Positions 50,815 to 58,814 of a stretch of 64,000 nucleotides of DNA are shown here, piece by piece. The stretch is from WRAI01 sp031549605 (lineage in GTDB: Bacteria; Bacillota; Clostridia; Oscillospirales; UBA929). The notes under the pieces are model-generated. The model did not search any database. It worked only from the letters and a program-made list of their open reading frames with translations, and was not told where the DNA came from. Location: assembly GCA_031549605.1 (NCBI GenBank), contig JAVBPM010000027.1, positions 1-64,000 of the forward strand, given 5' to 3'. Positions within the stretch are counted from its first letter, which is position 1, and each line of letters opens with the position of its first letter. Made by a program: the position numbers and the translations under genes.

Positions 50815-53800
50815 TTACACACCAAAGGGTATATAAAAATCGGTAAAAGTATCGCGAACCGAGTATAGAATATCTTTACCTACAAATAACAATCTACCTT
50901 TTTTAACTGATTCATAGTTTTTCTTAAATACGTCTATATTTCGCTGGCAAGAGTAGAAGCAAGATTTGTTTTTATCACACTTGAAATCACAAGTCCCATT
51001 ACTTCCGTAGTATTTAATTTCACTTAGGAACTGATAAACTTCACTTTCCAATCCATATTCGCATAGAAAAATAGCATAATTTGTAAGCAAAATAATATTG
51101 TTATAAGTAAAATCAAGTGCTCCAAGAAAAAATTGATCACACTGTCTCATATGATGAAGCATGGTCTGAAAGTATTTATAAATTGTTTCTGATGATGAAC
51201 CGTCGCTGGCAGCGATTATTGCACGAAGGCAATATAATGACGGCATCATTTTAGCTATCCCGTTTTGTATACTGTCGGATATTCCAGCGTCTATGTGCTT
51301 TTTTGCTTGTTCTCTTTCCTCAGTACTGTTTCCAATATAATAAATCGCAGCTAAGAGGTAATGACTACGGATAATAGCTATCGGGTACTCTACTTCCATG
51401 GCTAATTCAAGAAGTCTTTGCCCTTCATTTTTAAAATAATTTAGTTTATCAAATTTAGTAGAATCATTAACTATGTTTGCTGTTAAAATACCAAGATCAT
51501 TGTGACAACTAATTCTTGGTGATACATCTGATGAAAGAAGCGCTTTTGCTTCATTCATCAAGGCAAGAGCCTCTTGAAAATCTCTATAAAATCTTATTTT
51601 AGCTGATAATATTTTACTTAATGTCAATAACTTTGCATCTTGCAACCGTTCAGCAATCTTGTATGAAAGCTGATTATAAAGCATCGCTAATTCCTTATGG
51701 TTTTCTTGTATATACACGCTAGAGATCCGGTCAAAAAGATCAAAACGTGTTTCATCATTAAAAAGAGCTTCATCTTTACGCTCTTGTGCAAGAAGTTCCA
51801 ACAATAGTTTTTTTGCTTGTGATATACGGTCTGATTGCATAAACAGATGTGCTTGCATTTGCATAGCTGTTAGATGTAATGGCATATCATTTGCATGATG
51901 TTCTTTTATTATTTCTAGTATCTTCTCTATGACAATACCACCACGGGCAACAGATAAGCTGTGTAAAGCGATATACATACTAGCTAATAATGTGTTTCTT
52001 TGAAGATTCAAGTTATTATTTTTAGAAGCAATTTCATAAATAGTCTCGTATGTTTCAAAATATTTAGGAGTTAAATTGCATGAAGAAATATTTTTTATGT
52101 TGCTAATTTCAGTAATGGCTATTTGTAATAAACTCTCGCTTCTGTGAAAGTCGCCAACATGAAAATAAATTACTGCTTTTTGTAAATCAGAATACTGCTC
52201 TAATAATTCATTGCAAGAAACAAGGAAATCAGCTACTTTCTCAATTGTATTTTTAGATTTAAGAATTTCTCTTATAAACAAGAAAATATTTTCATGATCA
52301 AAAGTGATGTTATCATTATGAGTTATCTTGAGAAAGTGCCTTTTGTATAAAATATTAATGGTTTCAAAATTCTCATCCCCAAAATACAAATTATAAATTC
52401 GTTTGGGAGCTTCAATTCCATATAAACCGAGTAAAAGCAAAAATAATTGCAAATCTGTTCCGTTTGTCAAATCTGCAATGTTATCAAATCTTGCTCTTAT
52501 TAAGTCCTGAACAGAAGAAGGGATGTATAATTTCTTCGCAAAAGTTGTTACATTAGTTATTCCCACTGCATTTCTGTTCATCAAATACATTAATTTTGTC
52601 TCCAACATATATTCTATAAATTGGCACACATAAAATGGATTGTTTTCAGATGCTTTATGAATCTTATTTATTACATATTCAGGTGCTTCGATAATTATTG
52701 ACCGAATCATATTTTTACACTCAACATCAGTTAACTTTTTAATTTTATAGTTATTAATATTTTCGTTTTTCTCGTTTTCTAGCCATGATAAATAAGTAAA
52801 ATAACTCTGATTGTAAACGCTATAGTCGTCCCGACCTGCAGTAATAATAATAAAAGGAGTATAGAAATTACTTGTCGAGAATTTCTTCAACAATGAAAAA
52901 AGGCTTTTATCTGCATTATGTATATCCTCAATAACAATAGCATATCGGTTAAAATGCATTGGAATATTCGTTAAATCTATTAGAGCTCTTAATTTGTATT
53001 GCGGGATGCTATCAGCAATATAAGAATTAAGCAGTTCTTCGGTAGATTTTGTCTCATGTTCCGTGCATATAAAGTGAAATATCTTAATTCCACTTTGAGA
53101 AATTTTTTTACTCGCTTCATCTAATATTCTTGTTTTTCCAATTCCGGCTTCTCCACGAAGGTTAATCATGTGGAAATTAGTATTATTTTGCCCCCTTGAA
53201 ACAATACTACTTATTATTTCTTTGTGATAAGTGCCTACAAGAGGTGTTTCAAAATCATAATCAACAAAACGACCATTGATTATAATTTTTTTTAAATTTT
53301 CATTCAGCATAACATCAACTAAAATATCATCAATACCATCAAAATATTCTTTTGTTACTCCGATACATTTGCAAATGCTATTGCCAGCATCTAGAAAAAC
53401 TTCAAACTGTGTTTCAGATAATAGCCAGTTTCGATCAGATTTAAGTTGGAATTTGCATATTTGGGGATTTTCCGAATAATTGCGAAAACGCAAATATAAT
53501 TCTAAATATGGCAAACCATTTCTCTTGCCGTGATTAAGTTGATAATCAGCCGATAGTTCAAAATGTTCTAGAGGCAAAGCATAATTTCCGAAAAGGGCAT
53601 TATGAAAATCTAAAAACTTTGCTAAAATAAATTGGTCTACTAGAAAAAATTCATATCCATTTTCTATTGCATTATGGTTGGCTTCGTAATGCGAAAATGG
53701 AACGATGGTTTGATTGGTAATTAAAATGAAATAATCAATTCCGCTATGATTTGCAAGAAGTATATTCTTTGAAAACTTGTCAAGACCAATTTTATTATTA

Positions 53801-54081
53801 TTTGAGCTTTTAAATTCTATGTAAATGCAAATACTGCTTTTACCCTTTAAATCAAACTTTTTGCCAAAAAGAGAAAAAGGTACTATTGATCTAATAATTA
53901 AATCCTTACCACTATCCCTTGTGCGAGGGGTTCGTTCAATTTTTAATTCTTTTTCATAATATTCAGCTAACGAATACTCAATCACTGATGACACATGCTC
54001 TTCAAATTCAAAGCCAGACATATTTAGGTCCCACTTTTGACTATTAATATTCGGCGTAATATAATTAACGCTACCTAGCAT
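50815..54081 (-). CDS. STAND-type NTPase with N-terminal Mrr-like nuclease domain
   Basis: A 1088-aa protein. Residues about 22-160 look like a PD-(D/E)xK nuclease of Mrr type: FEFEEHV helix (Glu), D60 in DSGKD, E89 and K91 in YIEFKSS. A beta-rich linker follows (165-275). The NTPase has Walker A GEAGIGKTR (310-318) and Walker B AIVIEDIH (381-388) with the following winged-helix-like part. Residues about 600-1030 are TPR-like helices, then a cysteine cluster CDFKCDKNKSCFYSC and an unusual tail. Such sensor-NTPase-effector builds act in anti-phage defence (Avs and relatives). ATG 54081 follows AGAGGGAG. Very A+T-rich. Confidence 0.85.
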   Translation of the reverse strand: MLGSVNYITPNINSQKWDLNMSGFEFEEHVSSVIEYSLAEYYEKELKIERTPRTRDSGKDLIIRSIVPFSLFGKKFDLKGKSSICIYIEFKSSNNNKIGLDKFSKNILLANHSGIDYFILITNQTIVPFSHYEANHNAIENGYEFFLVDQFILAKFLDFHNALFGNYALPLEHFELSADYQLNHGKRNGLPYLELYLRFRNYSENPQICKFQLKSDRNWLLSETQFEVFLDAGNSICKCIGVTKEYFDGIDDILVDVMLNENLKKIIINGRFVDYDFETPLVGTYHKEIISSIVSRGQNNTNFHMINLRGEAGIGKTRILDEASKKISQSGIKIFHFICTEHETKSTEELLNSYIADSIPQYKLRALIDLTNIPMHFNRYAIVIEDIHNADKSLFSLLKKFSTSNFYTPFIIITAGRDDYSVYNQSYFTYLSWLENEKNENINNYKIKKLTDVECKNMIRSIIIEAPEYVINKIHKASENNPFYVCQFIEYMLETKLMYLMNRNAVGITNVTTFAKKLYIPSSVQDLIRARFDNIADLTNGTDLQLFLLLLGLYGIEAPKRIYNLYFGDENFETINILYKRHFLKITHNDNITFDHENIFLFIREILKSKNTIEKVADFLVSCNELLEQYSDLQKAVIYFHVGDFHRSESLLQIAITEISNIKNISSCNLTPKYFETYETIYEIASKNNNLNLQRNTLLASMYIALHSLSVARGGIVIEKILEIIKEHHANDMPLHLTAMQMQAHLFMQSDRISQAKKLLLELLAQERKDEALFNDETRFDLFDRISSVYIQENHKELAMLYNQLSYKIAERLQDAKLLTLSKILSAKIRFYRDFQEALALMNEAKALLSSDVSPRISCHNDLGILTANIVNDSTKFDKLNYFKNEGQRLLELAMEVEYPIAIIRSHYLLAAIYYIGNSTEEREQAKKHIDAGISDSIQNGIAKMMPSLYCLRAIIAASDGSSSETIYKYFQTMLHHMRQCDQFFLGALDFTYNNIILLTNYAIFLCEYGLESEVYQFLSEIKYYGSNGTCDFKCDKNKSCFYSCQRNIDVFKKNYESVKKGRLLFVGKDILYSVRDTFTDFYIPFGV

Positions 54082-54155
54082 ATAACTCCCTCTTTTTACA
54101 TTAGTTGCAATAAACAGTTATCCATTATTTACTGTTTTTTCAATGATAAACAATA

Positions 54156-54213
54156 GATAATTACAAATTATTTGACCTGTAAACAATAGATAATCTGGTA
54201 TTATCCTGCATTG
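54156..54213 (-). repeat. right copy of perfect 58-bp inverted repeat (promoter region)
   Basis: Exact reverse complement of 49060-49117, so each gene of the convergent pair is preceded by the same 58 bp. Between this copy and the STAND start there is a further partial copy of its TTATCTATTGTTTA segment (54147-54160 on the minus strand), giving this side an extra binding or promoter site. Confidence 0.92.
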
Positions 54214-54257
54214 GCTTAAACGTGAATAGTGACCCCATGAATGAGGCCACTACTATT

Positions 54258-55178
54258 TTAAATAACTATTCGATTTCTAGGATGCTTTGTGTCTAATATC
54301 TCTTTTTGCTTTTTTAAACTCACATGTGTATATATCTGTGTCGTGGTAATCGAGCTATGTCCCAGAATTTGTTGTATATACCTGATATCAACACCTTCAT
54401 CCAGTAATAGAGTTGCAAAAGAATGTCTAAACATATGTGGGGTTATATTAAGTGCAATTCCAGCTTGATTCGCATACTTTCGTATCATAAACCGTACAGA
54501 TTGCTCAGATAGCCTGTTATTACAGCGGTTTAAATAAAATTGCTTTGCATTATTAACGTCTTTTTCTTCTCGAACTATACCATAATTATCTAACGCAGAT
54601 AAAACCTCATCATTGCCAATTCTGATAATTCTCTCTTTCGCACCCTTTCCATAGATACAGGCGGTTTTTTCGTGGAAATTAATATCGCAACAATTTAATG
54701 AGCACAGCTCGGAAACACGCATGCCCGTTGCAAAGAGCAGTTCAAGAACGGCAATGTTACGAATTGTCATTCTCTTTTTATAATCTGTAGAACTGATTGA
54801 CAATTCTGTATATGCGCATCTAAGGATGGCCTCAACATCGGTCAATGATATAGTTCGTGGTAAAATCTTAGGCTCCTGAAACTTAGTTCTAACTTTAGCA
54901 AAATGGTCTTCATCAATTATATTTTCAAACTGTAAATAATTAAAAAAAGCCTTTAGCGAAGCAATTTTGCGTTTAGCGCTTTTAGGCTTGTATTTTGTAT
55001 GTAATGTAACAATATATGCATTAAGCACTTCTTTCATTGAGCTGCTTTCGGACAGTTTTGCGTGCTGCCTAAATTGTTCAAGATCAATTCGGTATGCTTT
55101 AATTGTGGGCGCACTCAACTTCTTTTGATTTGCGCAAAAAGAAAGATAAGGACGGATTAACGATTCAGTAATTATCAC
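54258..55178 (-). CDS. tyrosine recombinase (XerD-like integrase)
   Basis: A 306-aa recombinase. The core-binding domain (about 5-90) is SAM-like. The catalytic residues are Arg in FATGMRVSEL, the Lys strand of GKGAKER, HxxR in HMFRHSFATLLL, LGHSS and the nucleophile Tyr in TTQIYTHV. It starts with GTG at 55178 after GGGGG. It lies 45 bp outside the right inverted repeat. It could integrate the nested satellite or invert the repeat-bounded cassette. Confidence 0.9.
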   Translation of the reverse strand: MIITESLIRPYLSFCANQKKLSAPTIKAYRIDLEQFRQHAKLSESSSMKEVLNAYIVTLHTKYKPKSAKRKIASLKAFFNYLQFENIIDEDHFAKVRTKFQEPKILPRTISLTDVEAILRCAYTELSISSTDYKKRMTIRNIAVLELLFATGMRVSELCSLNCCDINFHEKTACIYGKGAKERIIRIGNDEVLSALDNYGIVREEKDVNNAKQFYLNRCNNRLSEQSVRFMIRKYANQAGIALNITPHMFRHSFATLLLDEGVDIRYIQQILGHSSITTTQIYTHVSLKKQKEILDTKHPRNRIVI

Positions 55179-55409
55179 TTAAAAAACCCCCATAAGTATT
55201 TTCTGAACCATTATGGAGGAGTTGTCGCATTTTGTCGATCACTTACAACTTGAGATTGCGGCATGCCATCCCGAGCGTCGTATGATTCCTCTTTAGGAAA
55301 GTCCTACCGCACTTTACTTGTGCTTGTCTATGGTGTATAATAGACATGTTAAATATAAAAAATGCAGAAATTATTACGTTATCTTCTACGTAAAAACGGG
55401 AGGTGTCAC

Positions 55410-56711
55410 TTGAAACGCATATTAAGCGACCAGCTATTGTCTTGGAAAACGCAGAGCGACCGAAAACCGCTTATTCTAAAAGGCGTACGTCAGTGCGGTA
55501 AAACGTATTTGCTCAAGGAGTTTGGTGAGGCGCACTACGACGACGTTGCCTACTTTAATTTTGAGGGCAACGACGCCTTGCAAGCGCGGTTTGATGTTGA
55601 TTTGGATGTTGACCGAATCATTGCTGAACTGGGTATCCTGCGACGCAAAGCCATCGAGCCGGATAAAACGCTGATTATCTTTGATGAGATTCAGTTTTGT
55701 AACCGTGCTTTGACGGCGTTGAAATACTTCTGCGAGAACGCGCCACAGTTTCATATTGTCTGTGCCGGGTCTCTTTTGGGCGTGGCGCTTAGTAAGCCGT
55801 TGTCATTTCCCGTGGGTAAGGTTGATTTTCTCACATTGCGGCCGATGAACTTCTATGAGTTTTTGCTGGCAAACGGCGAAGATTTACTGTGTGATTATTT
55901 GAACAAGCTAACCACCGGCGAAAAGGTGTCGGCATTGTTTGCCGAAAAGCTGGAGCAGTTGCTTCGGACGTATTATATCACTGGCGGTATGCCGGAGGCC
56001 GTGGATATATGGCTAAAGACGCGTGACATCGGCAAGCTGGAGGAGGTGCAGCAACGCATCCTTGACAGTTATGAGTTGGACTTTGCTAAGCACGCACCGA
56101 GTAAAGACTTCCCGAAACTGTCGGCGATTTGGCGGTCAATTCCTGAACAATTGGCCAAAGAGAACAGCAAGTTTATTTTCAGTCAGGTCAAGAAAGGCCT
56201 CCGCGCCAAAGACTTAGAGGATGCCTTGGAGTGGCTTCTGAGTGCCGGACTGGCCTTTAAGGTTATGAAAATTGAAAAGCCATTTTTGCCGCTGTCTGCC
56301 TATGCTGACGCGACGTTCTTTAAGCTCTACATGTCTGACGTGGGCTTGCTTCGAAAGATGTCAAAGCTACCTGCAGAGGCGTTACTGGCGAAGAGTGAGC
56401 TATACACTGAGTTCAAGGGCGCATTGGCTGAGAATTATGTGCTGACTGAGTTGGTCAACTTGCAGGGCGACACGCCGTATTACTGGAAATCGGGAAATAT
56501 AGCCGAGGTCGATTTTGTCGTTCAGCAGGACATGGACATCATTCCTATTGAGGTCAAATCCGAGCGGAACGAACGCGCGCGGTCGCTGTCGGAGTATCGG
56601 AAAAAGTATAACCCACGTGTGGCGGTGATTACGTCGATGAGTAATGTGTCTGGCGGCGAGGTTAGGAATGTGCCGTTGTATATGTTGTGGAGGTTGGTGG
56701 CGTATGTATAG
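55410..56711 (+). CDS. AAA_14/DUF4143 family ATPase
   Basis: A 433-aa ATPase. Walker A GVRQCGKTYLLKEFG (about 22-36), Walker B LIIFDEIQFCNRAL, sensor AGSLLGVAL, and the FPVGKVDFLTLRPMNFYEFL strand. The C-terminal DUF4143 part has YMSDVGLLRKM, GALAENYVLTEL and the nuclease-like VDFVVQQDMDIIPIEVKSE. The start is the TTG at 55410 after GGGAGGTG, which gives the usual KRILSDQLLSWK opening; the ATG at 55362 lacks a ribosome site. Many such proteins are found in mobile and variable regions; function unclear. Base composition is backbone-like, unlike its two neighbours. Confidence 0.88.
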   Translation: MKRILSDQLLSWKTQSDRKPLILKGVRQCGKTYLLKEFGEAHYDDVAYFNFEGNDALQARFDVDLDVDRIIAELGILRRKAIEPDKTLIIFDEIQFCNRALTALKYFCENAPQFHIVCAGSLLGVALSKPLSFPVGKVDFLTLRPMNFYEFLLANGEDLLCDYLNKLTTGEKVSALFAEKLEQLLRTYYITGGMPEAVDIWLKTRDIGKLEEVQQRILDSYELDFAKHAPSKDFPKLSAIWRSIPEQLAKENSKFIFSQVKKGLRAKDLEDALEWLLSAGLAFKVMKIEKPFLPLSAYADATFFKLYMSDVGLLRKMSKLPAEALLAKSELYTEFKGALAENYVLTELVNLQGDTPYYWKSGNIAEVDFVVQQDMDIIPIEVKSERNERARSLSEYRKKYNPRVAVITSMSNVSGGEVRNVPLYMLWRLVAYV

Positions 56712-56786
56712 TGGTGGTGGAGATATTAATTGTTGTTGCCGTCTTTATTTATCGAAAAGATAAAATATGTAGCTGGGGGAAATTAA

Positions 56787-57572
56787 GTGATACGATACAG
56801 TAAATGCAAAGAAGCAAGGAAAACAATCGAAGATGTATATAATCATCCAGAGAAATATTTAATTATCCATTATTCATGTGAGAGCTTTATGGACAAGCCT
56901 GATGGCGGGACACCAAGGATAACCTCAATTGCGGTAAGATTTTGTAGCACTTCACAGACAAAGTCTTTTTCAATACATAAAATTGCAGAGCAAAAGCATA
57001 TGGATTGGAATAAACTTCAAGATAATTACGATATTTGTGAAAGAGAAATGTTGAAGGATTTCTTTAAATTTGTGAGGGAACACAAAACTTTTGTATGGTT
57101 ACATTGGAACATGAGAGATGAAAATTACGGGTTTTATGCCCTTGAAAACAGGTTTAAGGTTCTTGGTGGAACACCAATTTGTGTTGAGGACAACAGTAAA
57201 ATAGATATCGCAAGATTATTTGTTAAACGATACGGGAAATACTATATTCAAAATCCGAAAATTGTCAATTTAGTTCAAAAGAACGGTATGTCACACATGG
57301 ATTTCTTAACAGGACAAGAAGAGGCAGACGCCTTCGTAAATAGAGAATACATCAAACTTCACAAATCAACATTGAGAAAAGTTGACCTGTTTTCAAATAT
57401 GCTGATTGCATCTGCAGAGAAGACACTAAAAACCAATGCAAAATGGAAAGATATGTATGGTGTTTCCCCTCAGGGGTTGTACCAGGCTGCAAAAGATAAT
57501 ATATGGTATAATATAGCAGTAGGTGTTGTTGTTTTGCTTCTTGGTGCTATGCTGGGGCAATTATATAACTGA
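56787..57572 (+). CDS. DnaQ/RNase T-like protein with C-terminal membrane anchor (tentative)
   Basis: A 261-aa A+T-rich gene with GTG start after GGGGGA. Residues 25-215 show an exonuclease-fold-like order: YLIIHYSCESF (motif I position), EREMLKDFFKFVREH, then LHWNMRDENYGFYAL (motif II-like, N-x-x-x-D), DIARLF, and GQEEADAF near the motif III position. A single membrane helix (about 240-258) ends the protein. Motif I lacks the usual Asp, so activity is doubtful. The fold assignment is inference; otherwise it is an unknown cargo gene. Confidence 0.6.
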   Translation: MIRYSKCKEARKTIEDVYNHPEKYLIIHYSCESFMDKPDGGTPRITSIAVRFCSTSQTKSFSIHKIAEQKHMDWNKLQDNYDICEREMLKDFFKFVREHKTFVWLHWNMRDENYGFYALENRFKVLGGTPICVEDNSKIDIARLFVKRYGKYYIQNPKIVNLVQKNGMSHMDFLTGQEEADAFVNREYIKLHKSTLRKVDLFSNMLIASAEKTLKTNAKWKDMYGVSPQGLYQAAKDNIWYNIAVGVVVLLLGAMLGQLYN

Positions 57573-57663
57573 TTTATTACGCATACGCCCATTTTGTTGC
57601 TTTCACCTTAAATGAAAAACCCAAATAAGCCAGTTATAACACGCTACGTCGAACACAGGCCGT

Positions 57664-58155
57664 TTATATCTCGAGATACTGCCTACTTATCCCAACATAG
57701 TTCTCCTTAAGTAATGTAGTGAATCCTGTCTCCCACCTTTTCACTGTGCCATGATGCACGCCCAAAACTCTGGCCAACGCAGGTCGCGACAGCCTATTAG
57801 CCTTCCGCAATTCTCGAATCTGCTCAGCTTGTCCGTCGTACAGAAACCTATGGTACGAATCGAGTAAATCAACCACAGCCACCCCAAACAACGCCGCAGC
57901 AACCCCCAGCTTGTCCAACGGATACACCGAAATACCACGCTCCCAACGTAGATAGGTGCCGGTGTCGATACCAATAGCCGCTGCCACATCTACCTGCCTC
58001 AACCTACACTGCCTCCGATAATAACGAAGCTTGTCCGCCACGGACGCATCAGCCTCCGGCACAACCACGACCTCCACAGCGCCGCTGTATTGTTCCTGTT
58101 TGATGACATGGACATACAGCGGCGCATATTTTGTTTTGCCCTTAACCGTACACAT
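57664..58155 (-). CDS. double HTH (XRE-type) protein at the right element end
   Basis: A 163-aa protein with two HTH regions: RYYRRQCRLRQVDVAAAIGI (about 45-75, then TYLRWERG) and LRKANRLSRPALARVLGVHH (about 120-145, then TVKRWETG). The longer frame to 58248 reads back towards the attachment site and lacks an obvious ribosome site, as does ATG 58155, so the start is uncertain. It lies directly downstream of the sigK 5' part on the same strand and would be transcribed from the sigK promoter only before excision. Confidence 0.72.
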   Translation of the reverse strand: MCTVKGKTKYAPLYVHVIKQEQYSGAVEVVVVPEADASVADKLRYYRRQCRLRQVDVAAAIGIDTGTYLRWERGISVYPLDKLGVAAALFGVAVVDLLDSYHRFLYDGQAEQIRELRKANRLSRPALARVLGVHHGTVKRWETGFTTLLKENYVGISRQYLEI

Positions 58156-58261
58156 ATAAATAGCGAGCGTATTGCTCACCGCCCACGCCAACCGCCACGG
58201 CGATAAATGGGGTGCGTGGTGCGCTGTGTCGCGTTCCAAAGTTCCCATTTTGATAGTATTG

Positions 58262-58270
58262 CTTTTTCAA
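58262..58270. other. right attachment site of the skin-type element
   Basis: On the minus strand TTGAAAAAG (58270-58262), in frame ATT-GAA-AAA of the sigK 5' part. It shares TTGxAAAxG with the left site. Joining 58266 to 37901 yields ATT-GAA-AAT-GAG, that is I-E-N-E. Confidence 0.8.
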
Positions 58271-58604
58271 TACATCGGCAGGCGTAGGTGGCGAAGCGGG
58301 CTCCTTTTTCGGGGTCAAAGGTGAGCACTGCCTTGATGAGGCCAATGTTGCCGCTGGACAGCAGGTCCTCGTAGTCGCTTTCGCTGGCGTAGAATTTGCG
58401 TGCAATGTGCGTGACCAGCCGCATGTTGTGTTCGATAAGCGCGTCCTGCGCGCGTTTGTCGCCCTGCTTATAGCGCAGCCACAGCGCCGACTCCTCCTCG
58501 CCGGTCAATCGTCGCGGGAAAGAGCCACCACGGCTGCTCAGTCGCAGGCTGAGGTACAAACTGTGCACCATGAGGGCCAAAGTAATGGAAATTATAGGAA
58601 ACAC
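58266..58604 (-). CDS. sigK: sporulation sigma factor SigK, 5' part (split gene)
   Basis: The N-terminal half (113 codons) of a mother-cell sigma factor. After a hydrophobic start like the pro-sequence of Bacillus pro-sigma-K, it reads LTGEEESALWLRYKQGD, LIEHNMRLVTHIARKF, EDLLSSGNIGLIKAV and GARFATYACRCIE: regions 1.2 to 2.4. It then runs 30 unrelated codons into the element and stops at 58176. The annotated start (GTG 58604) overlaps its own GGGAGG; ATA at 58595 would have proper spacing and ATG 58571 is the first regular start. Expected substrate of sigma-E control and of membrane processing. Confidence 0.88.
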
Positions 58605-58619
58605 CTCCCAACTCGTTTC

Positions 58620-58649
58620 AGTTTATGAGGTGCCGTTTTTGTCCTATGT
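58620..58649 (-). promoter_or_regulatory. possible sigma-E-type promoter of sigK
   Basis: On the minus strand ACATAGG (58649-58643), 15-bp spacer, CATAAACT (58627-58620). The -10 resembles the sigma-E consensus (CATACAnT); the -35 is a partial match. Sigma-E transcription of sigK is known in other spore formers. Confidence 0.35.
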
Positions 58650-58736
58650 CTGCTATTTATGCAGGAATTGTCCTAGTTTAGGTTTGGTTTTTGCGCACGT
58701 CCTTTCGCGGCGTCCACTCCGACGCGACATTTATAC

Positions 58737-58765
58737 TTGAGATTTGACGACAATTGCTGTATTAT
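58737..58765 (+). promoter_or_regulatory. promoter of the Na/Pi cotransporter gene
   Basis: TTGAGA (58737-58742), 17-bp spacer, TATTAT (58760-58765). Confidence 0.65.
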
Positions 58766-58814
58766 GGTACACAGCGATTTGTGCTGATTTTGGGCATGGG
58801 AGGATTATTGGTTG

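Larger units (their letters stand above)
46062..55178. mobile_element. putative nested satellite-like element
   Basis: Repressor, small protein, P4-type primase-helicase, small protein, cargo cassette and tyrosine recombinase lie in a row, the gene set of phage satellites and small integrative elements. No capsid, portal or terminase gene is present. I could not find flanking direct repeats, so the outer limits are only those of the genes. Confidence 0.4.
37901..58265. mobile_element. skin-type sigK-intervening element (about 20.36 kb)
   Basis: The element is bounded by the two halves of a sporulation sigma factor gene and carries a SpoIVCA-like recombinase at its left end. Excision between the two AAA cores (37902-37900 and 58266-58264 on the minus strand) removes 20,364 bp and rebuilds an uninterrupted frame with the conserved CIENE motif. 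Cargo: candidate directionality factor, zinc-ribbon membrane proteins, kinase/HTH pair, repressor-primase-integrase set, carbamoyltransferase/STAND cassette, AAA ATPase, DnaQ-like protein, double-HTH protein. Several cargo stretches are much richer in A+T than the backbone. Confidence 0.88.

Noticed and set aside
49060..54213. Inverted repeats as ends of a DDE transposon
   Set aside because: No transposase gene lies between them and I see no target-site duplication; the repeats sit at promoter positions.
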